Below are positions 44,397-52,703 of a stretch of 64,000 nucleotides of DNA, one piece after another (within the stretch, counting starts at the first letter, position 1; each line of letters begins with the position of its first letter). Below the pieces are notes generated by a model. It made no database searches. It had not been told where the DNA came from and saw only the letters and a list, made by a program, of their open reading frames with translations. The stretch comes from Bacillota bacterium. Its GTDB lineage: Bacteria; Bacillota; Bacilli; Paenibacillales; NBRC-103111. The position numbers and the translations under genes were made by a program. The stretch spans positions 124,001 to 188,000 of the forward strand of contig JAEWGW010000019.1 of NCBI GenBank assembly GCA_023388055.1, in the 5' to 3' direction.

Positions 44397-45494
44397 ATGG
44401 GAAAAACACGTAACTCGCCGGATTTGATTATGCTGATCGCTACCCTTGCGCTGCTGTGCATCGGTGTCGTGATGGTCTACAGTGCCAGTGCGGTGCTGTC
44501 GTACCATGATTTTGGGGACTGGTACTATTACTTGAAGCGCCAGCTCCTGTTCGCCGTTCTTGGGGTGATCGCCATGACCGCCATTATGAACGTGGATTAC
44601 CAGGTGTGGAAAAGGTTAGCCAAACCGGCCCTCCTGGGCGGCTTTGCCCTCCTGATTCTGGTTCTGATTCCGGGCATCGGCGCCGTTCGGGGAGGCGCCC
44701 GCAGCTGGATCGGCATCAGCTCCTTTGGTATTCAGCCATCGGAATTTATGAAGATCTGCATGATTTTATTTTTGTCCAAGCTGTTGTCGGACGAGAACCA
44801 CCGGATCACTGAATTCACCAAAGGGCTGCTGCCGCCGCTTGCGGTGATGGGCGCCGCATTCGGCCTGATTATGCTCCAGCCTGACCTGGGCACCGGCTCG
44901 GTGCTGGTAGGGGCATCGCTTCTGATCATCTATGCGGCGGGGGCGAGGATGTCCCATCTGGCCGGGCTGGGCATGATCGGTGTAGCCGGGTTCGTGGGCC
45001 TGATTATCGCCGCCCCTTACCGGCTGAAGCGGATCACCGCGTTCCTTGACCCGTGGTCAGACCCTTTGGGTGCGGGGTATCAGGCGATTCAGTCCCTGTA
45101 TGCCATCGGGCCGGGCGGTCTGGTAGGTTTGGGGCTGGGCGCCAGCCGCCAGAAGTACAGCTACCTGCCGGAGCCGCAGACGGATTTTATCTTCTCCATT
45201 ATTTCGGAGGAGCTGGGTTTTATCGGCGCAGGGCTGGTGCTGGTGCTGTTCACCATTCTGGTCTGGCGGGGCATGCGCACCGCTATTACGGCGCCAGACA
45301 CCTTCGGCAGTCTGCTGGCCGCCGGCATAACCGGCATGATCGCCGTCCAGGTGATCATCAACATCGGCGTAGTCATCGGCATGATGCCGGTGACGGGCAT
45401 AACCCTGCCCCTGATCAGCTACGGCGGCTCGTCCCTGACGCTGATGCTGGTTTCTATGGGCATTCTGCTCAACATATCACGATATTCGAGGTGA
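44397..45494 (+). CDS. spoVE: SEDS-family glycosyltransferase SpoVE/FtsW, 365 aa
   Basis: Polytopic SEDS protein, a peptidoglycan polymerase. It opens with LIMLIATLALLCIGVVMVYS and contains GARSWIGISSFGIQPSEFMK, a conserved loop with GAGYQAIQSLYAIGPGGLVG, and the C-terminal GMMPVTGITLPLISYGGSS typical of FtsW/RodA/SpoVE. By position between murD and murG it corresponds to spoVE of B. subtilis, the cortex-specific member that works with SpoVD. It may also serve as the vegetative FtsW; the sequence alone does not separate the two. ATG 44397 follows AGAGGTG; GTG 44388 is in frame but overlaps that SD. Confidence 0.9.
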   Translation: MGKTRNSPDLIMLIATLALLCIGVVMVYSASAVLSYHDFGDWYYYLKRQLLFAVLGVIAMTAIMNVDYQVWKRLAKPALLGGFALLILVLIPGIGAVRGGARSWIGISSFGIQPSEFMKICMILFLSKLLSDENHRITEFTKGLLPPLAVMGAAFGLIMLQPDLGTGSVLVGASLLIIYAAGARMSHLAGLGMIGVAGFVGLIIAAPYRLKRITAFLDPWSDPLGAGYQAIQSLYAIGPGGLVGLGLGASRQKYSYLPEPQTDFIFSIISEELGFIGAGLVLVLFTILVWRGMRTAITAPDTFGSLLAAGITGMIAVQVIINIGVVIGMMPVTGITLPLISYGGSSLTLMLVSMGILLNISRYSR

Positions 45495-45505
45495 AGCCTC
45501 ATCCT

Positions 45506-46582
45506 ATGAACAAAATTGTATTCACCGGAGGCGGTTCGGCGGGTCATGTGACGCCGAACCTTGCTCTTATTGGGGAGCTCCGCAAGTCTGGTTGGAGCGT
45601 AGATTATATCGGCTCTGCCGAAGGCATCGAGCGGGGCATTGTGGAAGGAACGGGGATCCCGTTCCATGCCATTTCATCGGGCAAGCTGCGCCGGTATATC
45701 GATTTGAAGAATATTAGCGATCCCTTCAAGGTGGTCAAAGGGGTTTGGGACGCCTGGCGGGTGCTGGGCCGGGTGAAGCCGGATGTGGTTTTTTCCAAAG
45801 GCGGCTTTGTGACGGTACCGGTGGTCATCGCCTCCAAGCTGCGGGGCATCCCGGTAATTATCCATGAATCGGACATTACGCCGGGGTTAGCCAACCGGAT
45901 TTCTGTCCCGCTGGCCGGCAAGGTGTGTGTCAATTTCCCGGAGACGGTCAAGCACATTAAAGGGGACAAGGCGGTGTATACCGGTCTGCCCATCCGCCTG
46001 GAGCTGCTTGAAGGCAAAGCGGACAAGGCCCGGATGGAGCTGGATTTTGTGCGAACCCGTCCGGTGGTGCTGGTGATGGGCGGAAGCCTAGGCGCCAAGT
46101 CCATCAACCAGGCGGTGCGTGAGGCGCTGCCAGAGCTTCTGAAGGAATACCAGGTGATCCATATCTGCGGCAAAGGCAATGTGGAAGACACCCTGAACGG
46201 ACGCCGGGGCTACAAGCAGGTGGAGTTTCTCACCGGAGGTCTGGCGGATATGCTGGCTTTGGCGGATGTGGCTGTTTCCCGGGCGGGGGCCACCTCCATT
46301 TTTGAGTTTCTGGTGCTCAAAAAACCGATGCTGCTGATTCCCCTCAGCCGGAACGCCAGCCGTGGCGACCAGATCCTGAACGCGGAATCCTTCGCCCGCC
46401 GGGGGTTTGCCCAGGTGCTGGAGGAGGAGGAGCTGAACGCGGAGACCTTGCTGGCACGGGTGCGGGAACTGTACGCCAACCGCTCCGTTTACGCGGCAGC
46501 GATGGAACAGGAGTCGGCCGGATTTGACGCCACAGGCAAGATTGTAGGCCTCATCCGGGAGGCGGCGGGAGCCGGGAAGTAG
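45506..46582 (+). CDS. murG: UDP-GlcNAc transferase MurG, 358 aa
   Basis: Adds GlcNAc to lipid I to form lipid II on the inner membrane face. It has the glycine-rich loop FTGGGSAGHVTPNLAL at the N-terminus, VVFSKGGFVTVPVVIAS, IIHESDITPGLANR, LVMGGSLGAKSINQAV and VSRAGATSIFEFLVLKKPM. Length is standard. ATG 45506 is preceded by GAGGTGAAG within the end of spoVE. The frame extends far upstream to 45053, but that part is a shadow of spoVE. After murG the cluster is interrupted by nearly 800 bp of repeat-bearing non-coding DNA. Confidence 0.96.
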   Translation: MNKIVFTGGGSAGHVTPNLALIGELRKSGWSVDYIGSAEGIERGIVEGTGIPFHAISSGKLRRYIDLKNISDPFKVVKGVWDAWRVLGRVKPDVVFSKGGFVTVPVVIASKLRGIPVIIHESDITPGLANRISVPLAGKVCVNFPETVKHIKGDKAVYTGLPIRLELLEGKADKARMELDFVRTRPVVLVMGGSLGAKSINQAVREALPELLKEYQVIHICGKGNVEDTLNGRRGYKQVEFLTGGLADMLALADVAVSRAGATSIFEFLVLKKPMLLIPLSRNASRGDQILNAESFARRGFAQVLEEEELNAETLLARVRELYANRSVYAAAMEQESAGFDATGKIVGLIREAAGAGK

Positions 46583-46730
46583 CAACGCGAAGCGTGGCCT
46601 TGGCGAACGAACGTATATGGAATAGACATGGCGCATTTTTATTAACCAAGCGATTTGCTGAAACCATATAGCACACCGAAGGTTTATGCTATGACTGAAG
46701 CCACTCCTGGGTCGCGCCCTTGTCGGCTAA

Positions 46731-47073
46731 CAGGAATGAAAATGCTGGGGCAGACCCGGCAATTTCGTATAAAGGGAGTGAGCGGACAGTGGGCAGAAAA
46801 CGGGGGTATGGGTTTCTTTAACGAATCTCAGCCACGCTATTTCGCTCATATGGCCCCTCTTGCGGTTGTAACGAATCTGAGGCGCCTTATTCCGGCTCAA
46901 AGACACTGAAAAGAACCTGAGCGTAAGCAATAGCGTGGCTCAGATTCGTTACGTTGGCAAACAGCCCATTTTTCGCTATATAAGCGCTGTGAGATTCGTT
47001 AGAATCGCCCGTGGCCTAACGGCCATCTTCCAGGGATGAAAATGCCGGGGCAGACGCAGTATTCTCGTATAAA
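46731..47073 (+). repeat. Pair of 43-bp direct repeats bracketing repeat copy C
   Basis: 46731-46773 and 47031-47073 share CAGGRATGAAAATGCYGGGG, then CAGAC, a variable stretch and TCGTATAAA. The two start exactly 300 bp apart and enclose copy C of the 185-bp element. Confidence 0.75.
46818..47002 (+). repeat. 185-bp symmetrical dispersed repeat, copy C
   Basis: Same orientation and exact length as copies A, B and D. The left end has one change (TTAACGAATCTCA), and the right end is TGAGATTCGTTAG. Units begin at 46818, 46868, 46929 and 46979. Confidence 0.9.
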
Positions 47074-47376
47074 TTGCAAACGGGACTTTTTAGCTTGCTA
47101 AGCGCGTCTCAGTTCCGTTAGCGCCATGGGGGAACAGGCTGCAGCTCAAACACTGGTTTTGGAACAGAGCAGGATAAGCCAAGGCATTGCCTGTAACGAT
47201 GTCCCGATAACGCACATGGGCATTTGTCACACTCTCAGGCCTTTTACATAAACTACACTATAACCGTGACAGACACCCGGTAAAAAGGCGGGCTGGCAGG
47301 AACTTGTAGCGGCAAACCCGCGGGGATCCGCGAGCCGCCGGCAGGCCCGGTGTTCTGTGAAGGAGGTTGCTTGACG

Positions 47377-48282
47377 ATGCATGAGTTGGCTCAAGAGTTG
47401 CTGGCTCTTGAAGTGGGAGAAGTGTTATCCGGGGAGCCTCTGGCTCCCTACACCACCTGGAAGATCGGAGGGCCTGCAGATGTGCTGGTGACGCCTTCAT
47501 CCAAGGAGAAGCTGGCGCAAACGGTAGCGTACCTGAACAGCAGGCAGATTCCCTGGTTTTTGCTGGGGAGAGGCTCTAATCTGCTGGTGTCCGACAAGGG
47601 CTTCCGGGGGGCGGTGATCCGTCTGGGCCGGGCGTTTGAGGAGGTTCGCTTCGACGGGGAAACCGTCTATGCCGGGGCTGCATTCTCCCTGATCAAGCTG
47701 TCTGTGCTGGTTGGCAAGGAAGGGCTGACAGGTCTGGAATTTGCCGGCGGCATTCCGGGTACAGTGGGCGGAGCGGTGTTCATGAACGCCGGAGCCCACG
47801 GCTCGGATATGTCCAAGATTCTGGTGGAGGCGGAGGTTCTTCTGGGAACGGGAGAATGGAAAAGAATGGCGCCAGCGGAACTGCAGTATGCGTACCGCCA
47901 CTCTATCCTTCATGAGGAAACGGGCATTGTAACCGGAGCGGTGTTCCGGATGCAGCATGGGGACCGCAAGGAAATTGCCGGAGCCATGGCGGCCTACAAG
48001 GACCGCCGGAGACGGACCCAACCCTTGCAGCTGCCCTGTGCCGGGAGTACCTTCCGCAATCCGCCGGGACATTTTGCAGCCAAACTCATTGAAGAAGCCG
48101 GTTTGAAGGGAAAGCGGGTTGGAGGAGCGGAGGTATCTCCGCTGCACGCCAATTTCATCGTGAATACCGGCGGCGCCACAGCCCAAGATGTTGAGGGTCT
48201 GATGGAGCTAATCCGTTCCAAGGTGAAGACGGCAGCCGGAATGGACCTGATCCCGGAAATCCGCAAGATCGGGGAATGGTGA
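47377..48282 (+). CDS. murB: UDP-N-acetylenolpyruvoylglucosamine reductase MurB, 301 aa
   Basis: FAD-dependent enzyme that reduces the enolpyruvyl group made by MurA to give UDP-MurNAc. FAD-binding segment LGRGSNLLVSDKGFRGAVIR, GGIPGTVGGAVFMNAGAHG, and the catalytic region CAGSTFRNPPGHFAAKLIEE with the general-acid Ser and late Glu. The pattern is type II MurB, usual in Firmicutes. ATG 47377 follows AAGGAGGT by 8 bases; the frame extends to GTG 47350, which lies before that SD. Confidence 0.95.
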   Translation: MHELAQELLALEVGEVLSGEPLAPYTTWKIGGPADVLVTPSSKEKLAQTVAYLNSRQIPWFLLGRGSNLLVSDKGFRGAVIRLGRAFEEVRFDGETVYAGAAFSLIKLSVLVGKEGLTGLEFAGGIPGTVGGAVFMNAGAHGSDMSKILVEAEVLLGTGEWKRMAPAELQYAYRHSILHEETGIVTGAVFRMQHGDRKEIAGAMAAYKDRRRRTQPLQLPCAGSTFRNPPGHFAAKLIEEAGLKGKRVGGAEVSPLHANFIVNTGGATAQDVEGLMELIRSKVKTAAGMDLIPEIRKIGEW

Positions 48283-48523
48283 AGCTTCCCTCTTAACGGC
48301 AAGCAACAGGCGGCAATCATGCATCGCGATGCTTTCTCCTAAACAGGCACAGGCGGCGGCTCATAGCCTCGTGGCCTAGTCGCGGGTTTTCCTTCACTGG
48401 CCAGACAGCGCGTGTCCCAATTTACGGATACGGAGGCTTCCGGCCGGTAAAAAGAAATGCTTCTCCGTTTCACATTGCGGAGCTGCAGTTCTTCTCACGG
48501 AAAACTTTTACGGAGGTGGAACT

Positions 48524-49843
48524 TTGGAGAAGCTGGTCATCGAAGGCGGCAGACCACTAGCGGGAACGGTTCGTATCCAGGGCGCCAAAAATGCGGCGCT
48601 GCCGATTCTGGCGGCGTCGGTTATGGCCAAAGGGGTGCACCGTATCCAAAACGTGCCGGATTTGCTGGATATCCATGTGATGCTGGATATTTTAAGGTCA
48701 CTCGGATGCAAGGCGGAATTGGCAAACGGCACGGTCACCATCAATACGGCGCTGATGCATTCCTCTCATATTCCCGAGGAGCTGATGGGACAGATGAGAT
48801 CGTCCATCTTCCTGATGGGGCCTCTTCTGGCCAGATTCGGCGAGGTTCGGGTGTATCAGCCCGGTGGCTGTGCCATCGGGGAGCGCAAGATCAATCTTCA
48901 CCTTCTGGGGCTGGAAGCGCTGGGCGCCAGGGTGGAGGAGTCCGGCAACCGGATCGTCTGCACCGCCAGTCAACTCGTCGGCAACGATGTCTTCCTTGAT
49001 TTCCCCAGTGTGGGGGCTACGGAGAATATTATGATGGCTGCCGCCAAGGCAGAGGGAATAACCACCATTCATAACGCGGCAAGGGAGCCGGAAATTCAGG
49101 ATCTGCAAAATTATCTCAATGCCATGGGAGCCAATATATACGGTGCAGGCACCGATACCATCACCATCAAAGGTGTTCCCAGGCTGGTACCCGTCACTTA
49201 TTCCGTCATACCGGACCGGATCGTAACAGGCACACTCATGATCGCAGCCGCTGTCACTCGGGGCAGCATTACACTCGAAAATACCAACTCCTCACACCTC
49301 ACTTCCGCAATCCACGCACTCCGCCGCGCCGGTGTTCAAATTTCCATCGATGGTGATATAATACATGTATGCTGCCACGGAAGACCCAAGGCGGTGGAGC
49401 GGATCGTCACTTCCCCCCATCCCGCATTTCCTACGGATCTCCAATCCCAGGTTATGGTGCTTCTATCACTTGCAGACGGAATGAGTATAATCAAAGAAAC
49501 GATTTTTGAAGGCAGATTCAAACATGTGGATGAACTGGCCCGAATGGGGGCCGACATCCGCATTGATCAGGCCAATGCCTATATCCGCGGCGTTCCCCGA
49601 CTGTACGGGGCCACTGTGGAGGCTACAGACCTGCGGGCCGGAGCTGCTCTGGTCATTGCGGGGCTGGCTGCGCGCGGCATTACAGTTGTGGAACAAATTC
49701 ATCACATTGACCGCGGATATGATAGAATAGAAGAAATCCTGGCCCGTCTCGGAGCCTCCATCACCAGAACCGATGCTTCGGCTTCGACTGCAGTGTGGAC
49801 GACCGGCAGCTCAACAGCCGGAAAGCTGGTATCCGAGGCATAA
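48524..49843 (+). CDS. murA: UDP-N-acetylglucosamine 1-carboxyvinyltransferase MurA, 439 aa
   Basis: First committed step of peptidoglycan synthesis: transfer of enolpyruvate from PEP to UDP-GlcNAc. MEKLVIEGGRPLAGTVRIQG begins the first alpha/beta barrel. KNAALPILAA contains the conserved Lys-Asn. The active-site Cys (residue 116) lies in YQPGGCAIGERKI, so fosfomycin sensitivity is expected from the family. The start is TTG 48524, with ACGGAGGTGG upstream. B. subtilis has its murA genes elsewhere; here murA is inside the cluster between murB and ftsQ. The 241-bp gap before it contains no gene that I can support. Confidence 0.94.
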   Translation: MEKLVIEGGRPLAGTVRIQGAKNAALPILAASVMAKGVHRIQNVPDLLDIHVMLDILRSLGCKAELANGTVTINTALMHSSHIPEELMGQMRSSIFLMGPLLARFGEVRVYQPGGCAIGERKINLHLLGLEALGARVEESGNRIVCTASQLVGNDVFLDFPSVGATENIMMAAAKAEGITTIHNAAREPEIQDLQNYLNAMGANIYGAGTDTITIKGVPRLVPVTYSVIPDRIVTGTLMIAAAVTRGSITLENTNSSHLTSAIHALRRAGVQISIDGDIIHVCCHGRPKAVERIVTSPHPAFPTDLQSQVMVLLSLADGMSIIKETIFEGRFKHVDELARMGADIRIDQANAYIRGVPRLYGATVEATDLRAGAALVIAGLAARGITVVEQIHHIDRGYDRIEEILARLGASITRTDASASTAVWTTGSSTAGKLVSEA

Positions 49844-50017
49844 CAAGAAGCCATCCTTATTACATCATATTCGCGGCAAAAGCGGCCAACACGAGAGAAG
49901 TATTTCCTGCATAACCCGCATCAGCCGCCATCAAAAGCGGAGGGTGCGGGGTATGCGTTTCGCATGGCGTCCCGGCCATGCTTCATTCTGCCCGCCCGGG
50001 AAAAAGAAGGTGTTCGA

Positions 50018-50926
50018 TTGTCCAAAGGAAACGCCGTACCTGCCATGAAGCCTGCCGGTCCCAAGGAAAGGCGGGGGGGCGGCAAGCTGCGCCGGCTGGT
50101 CATTGTTTTTTTTATCACTTTATTCCTGGTCCTCTTCTTTCAATCCTCCATCAGCAAAATTTCGCAAATCCAAGTGGAAGGCAATGAGCTGGTGTCGGCG
50201 GAGGAGATTATTGCGGCTTCCGGGGCGAGAACCGGGGATAACTTCTTTACGACGGGGACAAGCGCCGTTTCGGCCAATGTCAAAAAACATCCGTTTATTG
50301 AAACGGTGGAGGTCGTGAAGAGCTTCCCGGGGGTGCTGAAGATTCATGTGGGGGAATTCCGCAGGGTGGCCTTCCAGCTGGCCGAGGACGGCACCAAGGA
50401 GGTGCTGCTGGCCGACGGAAGCGCTTTGCCCGTTGCCGGACAAGCGGCCAATGTCCCCTTGGACATGCCCATTCTTTCCGGCTGGGCGACGGATAATCCC
50501 TTGAAGGCCAAGCTGTGTTTTGCTTTGTCACAGGTTGCGCAGCAATATTTATCCGACATCTCCGAGATCAGGCCCGATCCTAGCACCGCATATGAGGACC
50601 GCATCAAAATTTATACCCGCTCCCGCTACGAAGTGCTGACCACCATCGAATATCTGCCCGGCAATATTAAGTATCTGGGGTTCCTGACCAATGAGCTGAA
50701 GGAACGGGGCAAGGATTCCGGTGTGATCACCATGCTGGAGCAGATCCGTCATGCTCCCTTCGAAGGGGAGGCGGCGTCCAAGTCAAACCAAGCCAAAGCC
50801 ACGAATGCAGCCAAATCCACTCCGGCCAAGGGGCAGACCGGCAGCTCCACCAAAGCCTCCCCTAAGCCAACCCCTACCCCCAGCAATAAAACCAACGGGG
50901 CTCAGGGCGGCAACACCAACGGCTAG
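50018..50926 (+). CDS. divIB: Cell division protein FtsQ/DivIB, 302 aa
   Basis: Bitopic division protein. A basic cytoplasmic start (KERRGGGKLRR) is followed by one membrane helix (LVIVFFITLFLVLFFQSSI) and a POTRA domain (ISQIQVEGNELVSAEEIIAA to FPGVLKIHVGE), then a beta domain. The last 45 residues are a Lys/Thr/Pro/Ser/Asn low-complexity tail (SPKPTPTPSNKTNG). The start is uncertain: TTG 50018 has AGAAGGTG 8 bases upstream, while ATG 49964 adds 18 residues without an SD. It forms a complex with FtsL and DivIC and helps activate PBP2B. Confidence 0.87.
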   Translation: MSKGNAVPAMKPAGPKERRGGGKLRRLVIVFFITLFLVLFFQSSISKISQIQVEGNELVSAEEIIAASGARTGDNFFTTGTSAVSANVKKHPFIETVEVVKSFPGVLKIHVGEFRRVAFQLAEDGTKEVLLADGSALPVAGQAANVPLDMPILSGWATDNPLKAKLCFALSQVAQQYLSDISEIRPDPSTAYEDRIKIYTRSRYEVLTTIEYLPGNIKYLGFLTNELKERGKDSGVITMLEQIRHAPFEGEAASKSNQAKATNAAKSTPAKGQTGSSTKASPKPTPTPSNKTNGAQGGNTNG

Positions 50927-51407
50927 ACCGGATTTGTCCCGGCTTCCTTAACCGTAAGGAAAGTTTCTCCAGTGAAGCAGTGATGCCGGTAAACCGCCGT
51001 AAAACAAGGACTTCACGATGATGATATAGGGCTTGCGAATCGGTAATTAGGACTACTCATCGCCTGGAAATAATGTTAAAATTAAAATTATGGAGTTTGC
51101 TAGCTTTATAGACTCTTTATGATGCCGCCATTGAGGCGAATCCCCTTCAGACCTGCTGTTTCAAACGGGGCAAAACGGGGTAAAGATAGCCCTTGCCTCA
51201 AACAGGCTCTGCCGGGTTTGAAACCGGCCTGCCTCCTTCGGCCTATGACGGGGACCAGGGGCAGCCTGGGAAGATTTTTCCACCAAAAAATATGTTGAAA
51301 AAAGAGGGAATCCAGAGCTCCTGTTGAATACATACAGAAGCATCCGGCCCAAGCCTCCATTTTCTCAAAATGGAGCGTTAAGACGAAAGAACAGGAGGTG
51401 CCATCGG
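50927..51407 (+). promoter_or_regulatory. ftsA upstream region with candidate promoters
   Basis: A 481-bp gap with no gene. An extended -10 (TGTTAAAAT) lies at about 51073-51081. Two 10-bp repeats, AAACGGGGCA and AAACGGGGTA, lie at about 51165-51184. A sigma-H-like promoter is at 51303-51331, and SD AGGAGGTG at about 51392-51399. In B. subtilis the ylxW, ylxX and sbp genes occupy this interval; none is seen here. Confidence 0.55.
51303..51331 (+). promoter_or_regulatory. Sigma-H-like promoter before ftsA
   Basis: AGAGGGAAT (51303-51311), an 11-bp spacer, and GTTGAATAC (51323-51331) match the sigma-H pattern RnAGGAwWW-(11-12)-RnnGAATww at 8 of 9 positions in the -35 and all core -10 positions. 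In B. subtilis a sigma-H promoter raises ftsAZ expression at the start of sporulation. Confidence 0.55.
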
Positions 51408-52649
51408 TTGAGCAACAATGACGTCATTGTGAGTCTGGACATCGGTACATCCAAAGTGCGTGTTATTATTGGCGAAGTGATAAACGGGGCCATTAATATA
51501 ATTGGAGTGGGATCAAGCGAATCCGAGGGAATCCGGAAAGGTGCCATTGTCGATATCGACAAGACTGTAGAATCCATCAGGAGTGCAGTGGACCATGCCG
51601 AGCGTATGGTGGGTATCCAAATTTCGGACGTATTCGTAGGGATTTCCGGCAACCATATTGCGCTTCAGTCCAGCCATGGAGTTGTAGCCGTCTCCAATGA
51701 AGACCGGGAGATCGGCGATGAGGATATCGAACGTGTTTTGCAAGCGGCCAGAGTCATTGCTCTGCCTCCCGAACGGGAAATTATCGGCATCGTGCCCAAG
51801 CAGTTCCTTGTGGACGGGCTTGAGGGCATTCAGGACCCCCGGGGAATGATCGGCGTCCGCCTCGAAGTGGAAGCCACCATCATTACCGGAACCAAAACAG
51901 CCGTACATAATTTGAGGCGCGTCGTGGAGAAGTCCGGCCTGCGCATTGCCGGGCTGACCCTGATGTCCTTGGCCAGCGGTTATCTGACCCTGTCCAAGGA
52001 TGAGAAGTCTCTTGGCACCATCCTGGTGGATGTAGGAGCGGGTGCCACTACAATATCCGTCTTTTTGGACGGAAACATGGCCGCTACCTCCACCATTCCC
52101 GTTGGAGGCGATTTTGTCACCAACGATATTTCCATCGGCTTGCATACGCAAACCGAACATGCCGAGAAGATGAAGCTGAAATTCGGCTGTGCGTCCATCG
52201 ATGATGCTGCTACCGATCAGGTATTTAAGGTGCCTCGCATCGGAAGCAATCTGGACAAGGAATTCTCCCAGGTGGATCTGGCCAGCATCATTGAGCCCCG
52301 AATTGAAGAAATCTTCCAGCTGATCCGTGCTGAAGTTCATCGTTTAGGATATGGCAATGCGGCCGGCGGTTATGTGCTTACCGGCGGAACGGTGAACCTG
52401 CCGGGCATCCTGTCCGTTGCCAAACGGGAACTGGATACTTCTGTCAGGATTGCCTTGCCGGAGTTCATCGGTGTCCGTGACCCGTCTTATACCAGCGGGG
52501 TCGGCATCATTAACTTTGTGGCGAAGAACGCCAAGACACGTCCTTCCGGGAATACACGCAAGGCCGCGGTCAAGGCTTCATCCCCTGCCGTGTCGGACAA
52601 GCCGGGATTTTTTGAGAGGGTGAAAAATTTCCTAAGCGAATTAATATAG
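51408..52649 (+). CDS. ftsA: Cell division protein FtsA, 413 aa
   Basis: Actin-like ATPase that tethers FtsZ to the membrane. The phosphate-1 loop is VSLDIGTSKVRVIIGE, the SHS2 (1C) domain follows, then LVDVGAGATTISVFLDG (phosphate 2) and GYVLTGGTVNLPGI (adenosine motif). The C-terminus FFERVKNFLSELI is the amphipathic membrane-targeting helix. TTG 51408 is chosen because SD AGGAGGTG is 9 bases upstream and the resulting N-terminus (MSNNDVIVSLDIG) matches the family; the frame opens at 51324. ftsZ follows after 54 bp. Confidence 0.95.
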   Translation: MSNNDVIVSLDIGTSKVRVIIGEVINGAINIIGVGSSESEGIRKGAIVDIDKTVESIRSAVDHAERMVGIQISDVFVGISGNHIALQSSHGVVAVSNEDREIGDEDIERVLQAARVIALPPEREIIGIVPKQFLVDGLEGIQDPRGMIGVRLEVEATIITGTKTAVHNLRRVVEKSGLRIAGLTLMSLASGYLTLSKDEKSLGTILVDVGAGATTISVFLDGNMAATSTIPVGGDFVTNDISIGLHTQTEHAEKMKLKFGCASIDDAATDQVFKVPRIGSNLDKEFSQVDLASIIEPRIEEIFQLIRAEVHRLGYGNAAGGYVLTGGTVNLPGILSVAKRELDTSVRIALPEFIGVRDPSYTSGVGIINFVAKNAKTRPSGNTRKAAVKASSPAVSDKPGFFERVKNFLSELI

Positions 52650-52703
52650 CGGGTTACACTGCTATGAATCTGAATGAGGATCAGTGAGGGGGAACTAATA
52701 CGC

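Larger units (their letters stand above)
46583..47376 (+). other. 794-bp non-coding gap between murG and murB with repeats
   Basis: No supported gene. It contains copy C of the 185-bp repeat (46818-47002), a pair of 43-bp direct repeats exactly 300 bp apart (46731-46773 and 47031-47073), the motif GCGGACAGTGGGCAG also found before copy B, and one further degenerate 24-bp unit at 47098-47121. No clear terminator after murG was found. A TATAAC hexamer at 47259-47264 could be a -10 for murB, but no good -35 matches it. Confidence 0.7.

Noticed and set aside
45053..45505. Upstream extension of the murG frame
   Set aside because: It overlaps spoVE in another frame; murG has a good ATG and SD at 45506 and the family N-terminus begins there.
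48457..48999. Open frame overlapping the start of murA
   Set aside because: Out-of-frame shadow of murA, low complexity, no motif.
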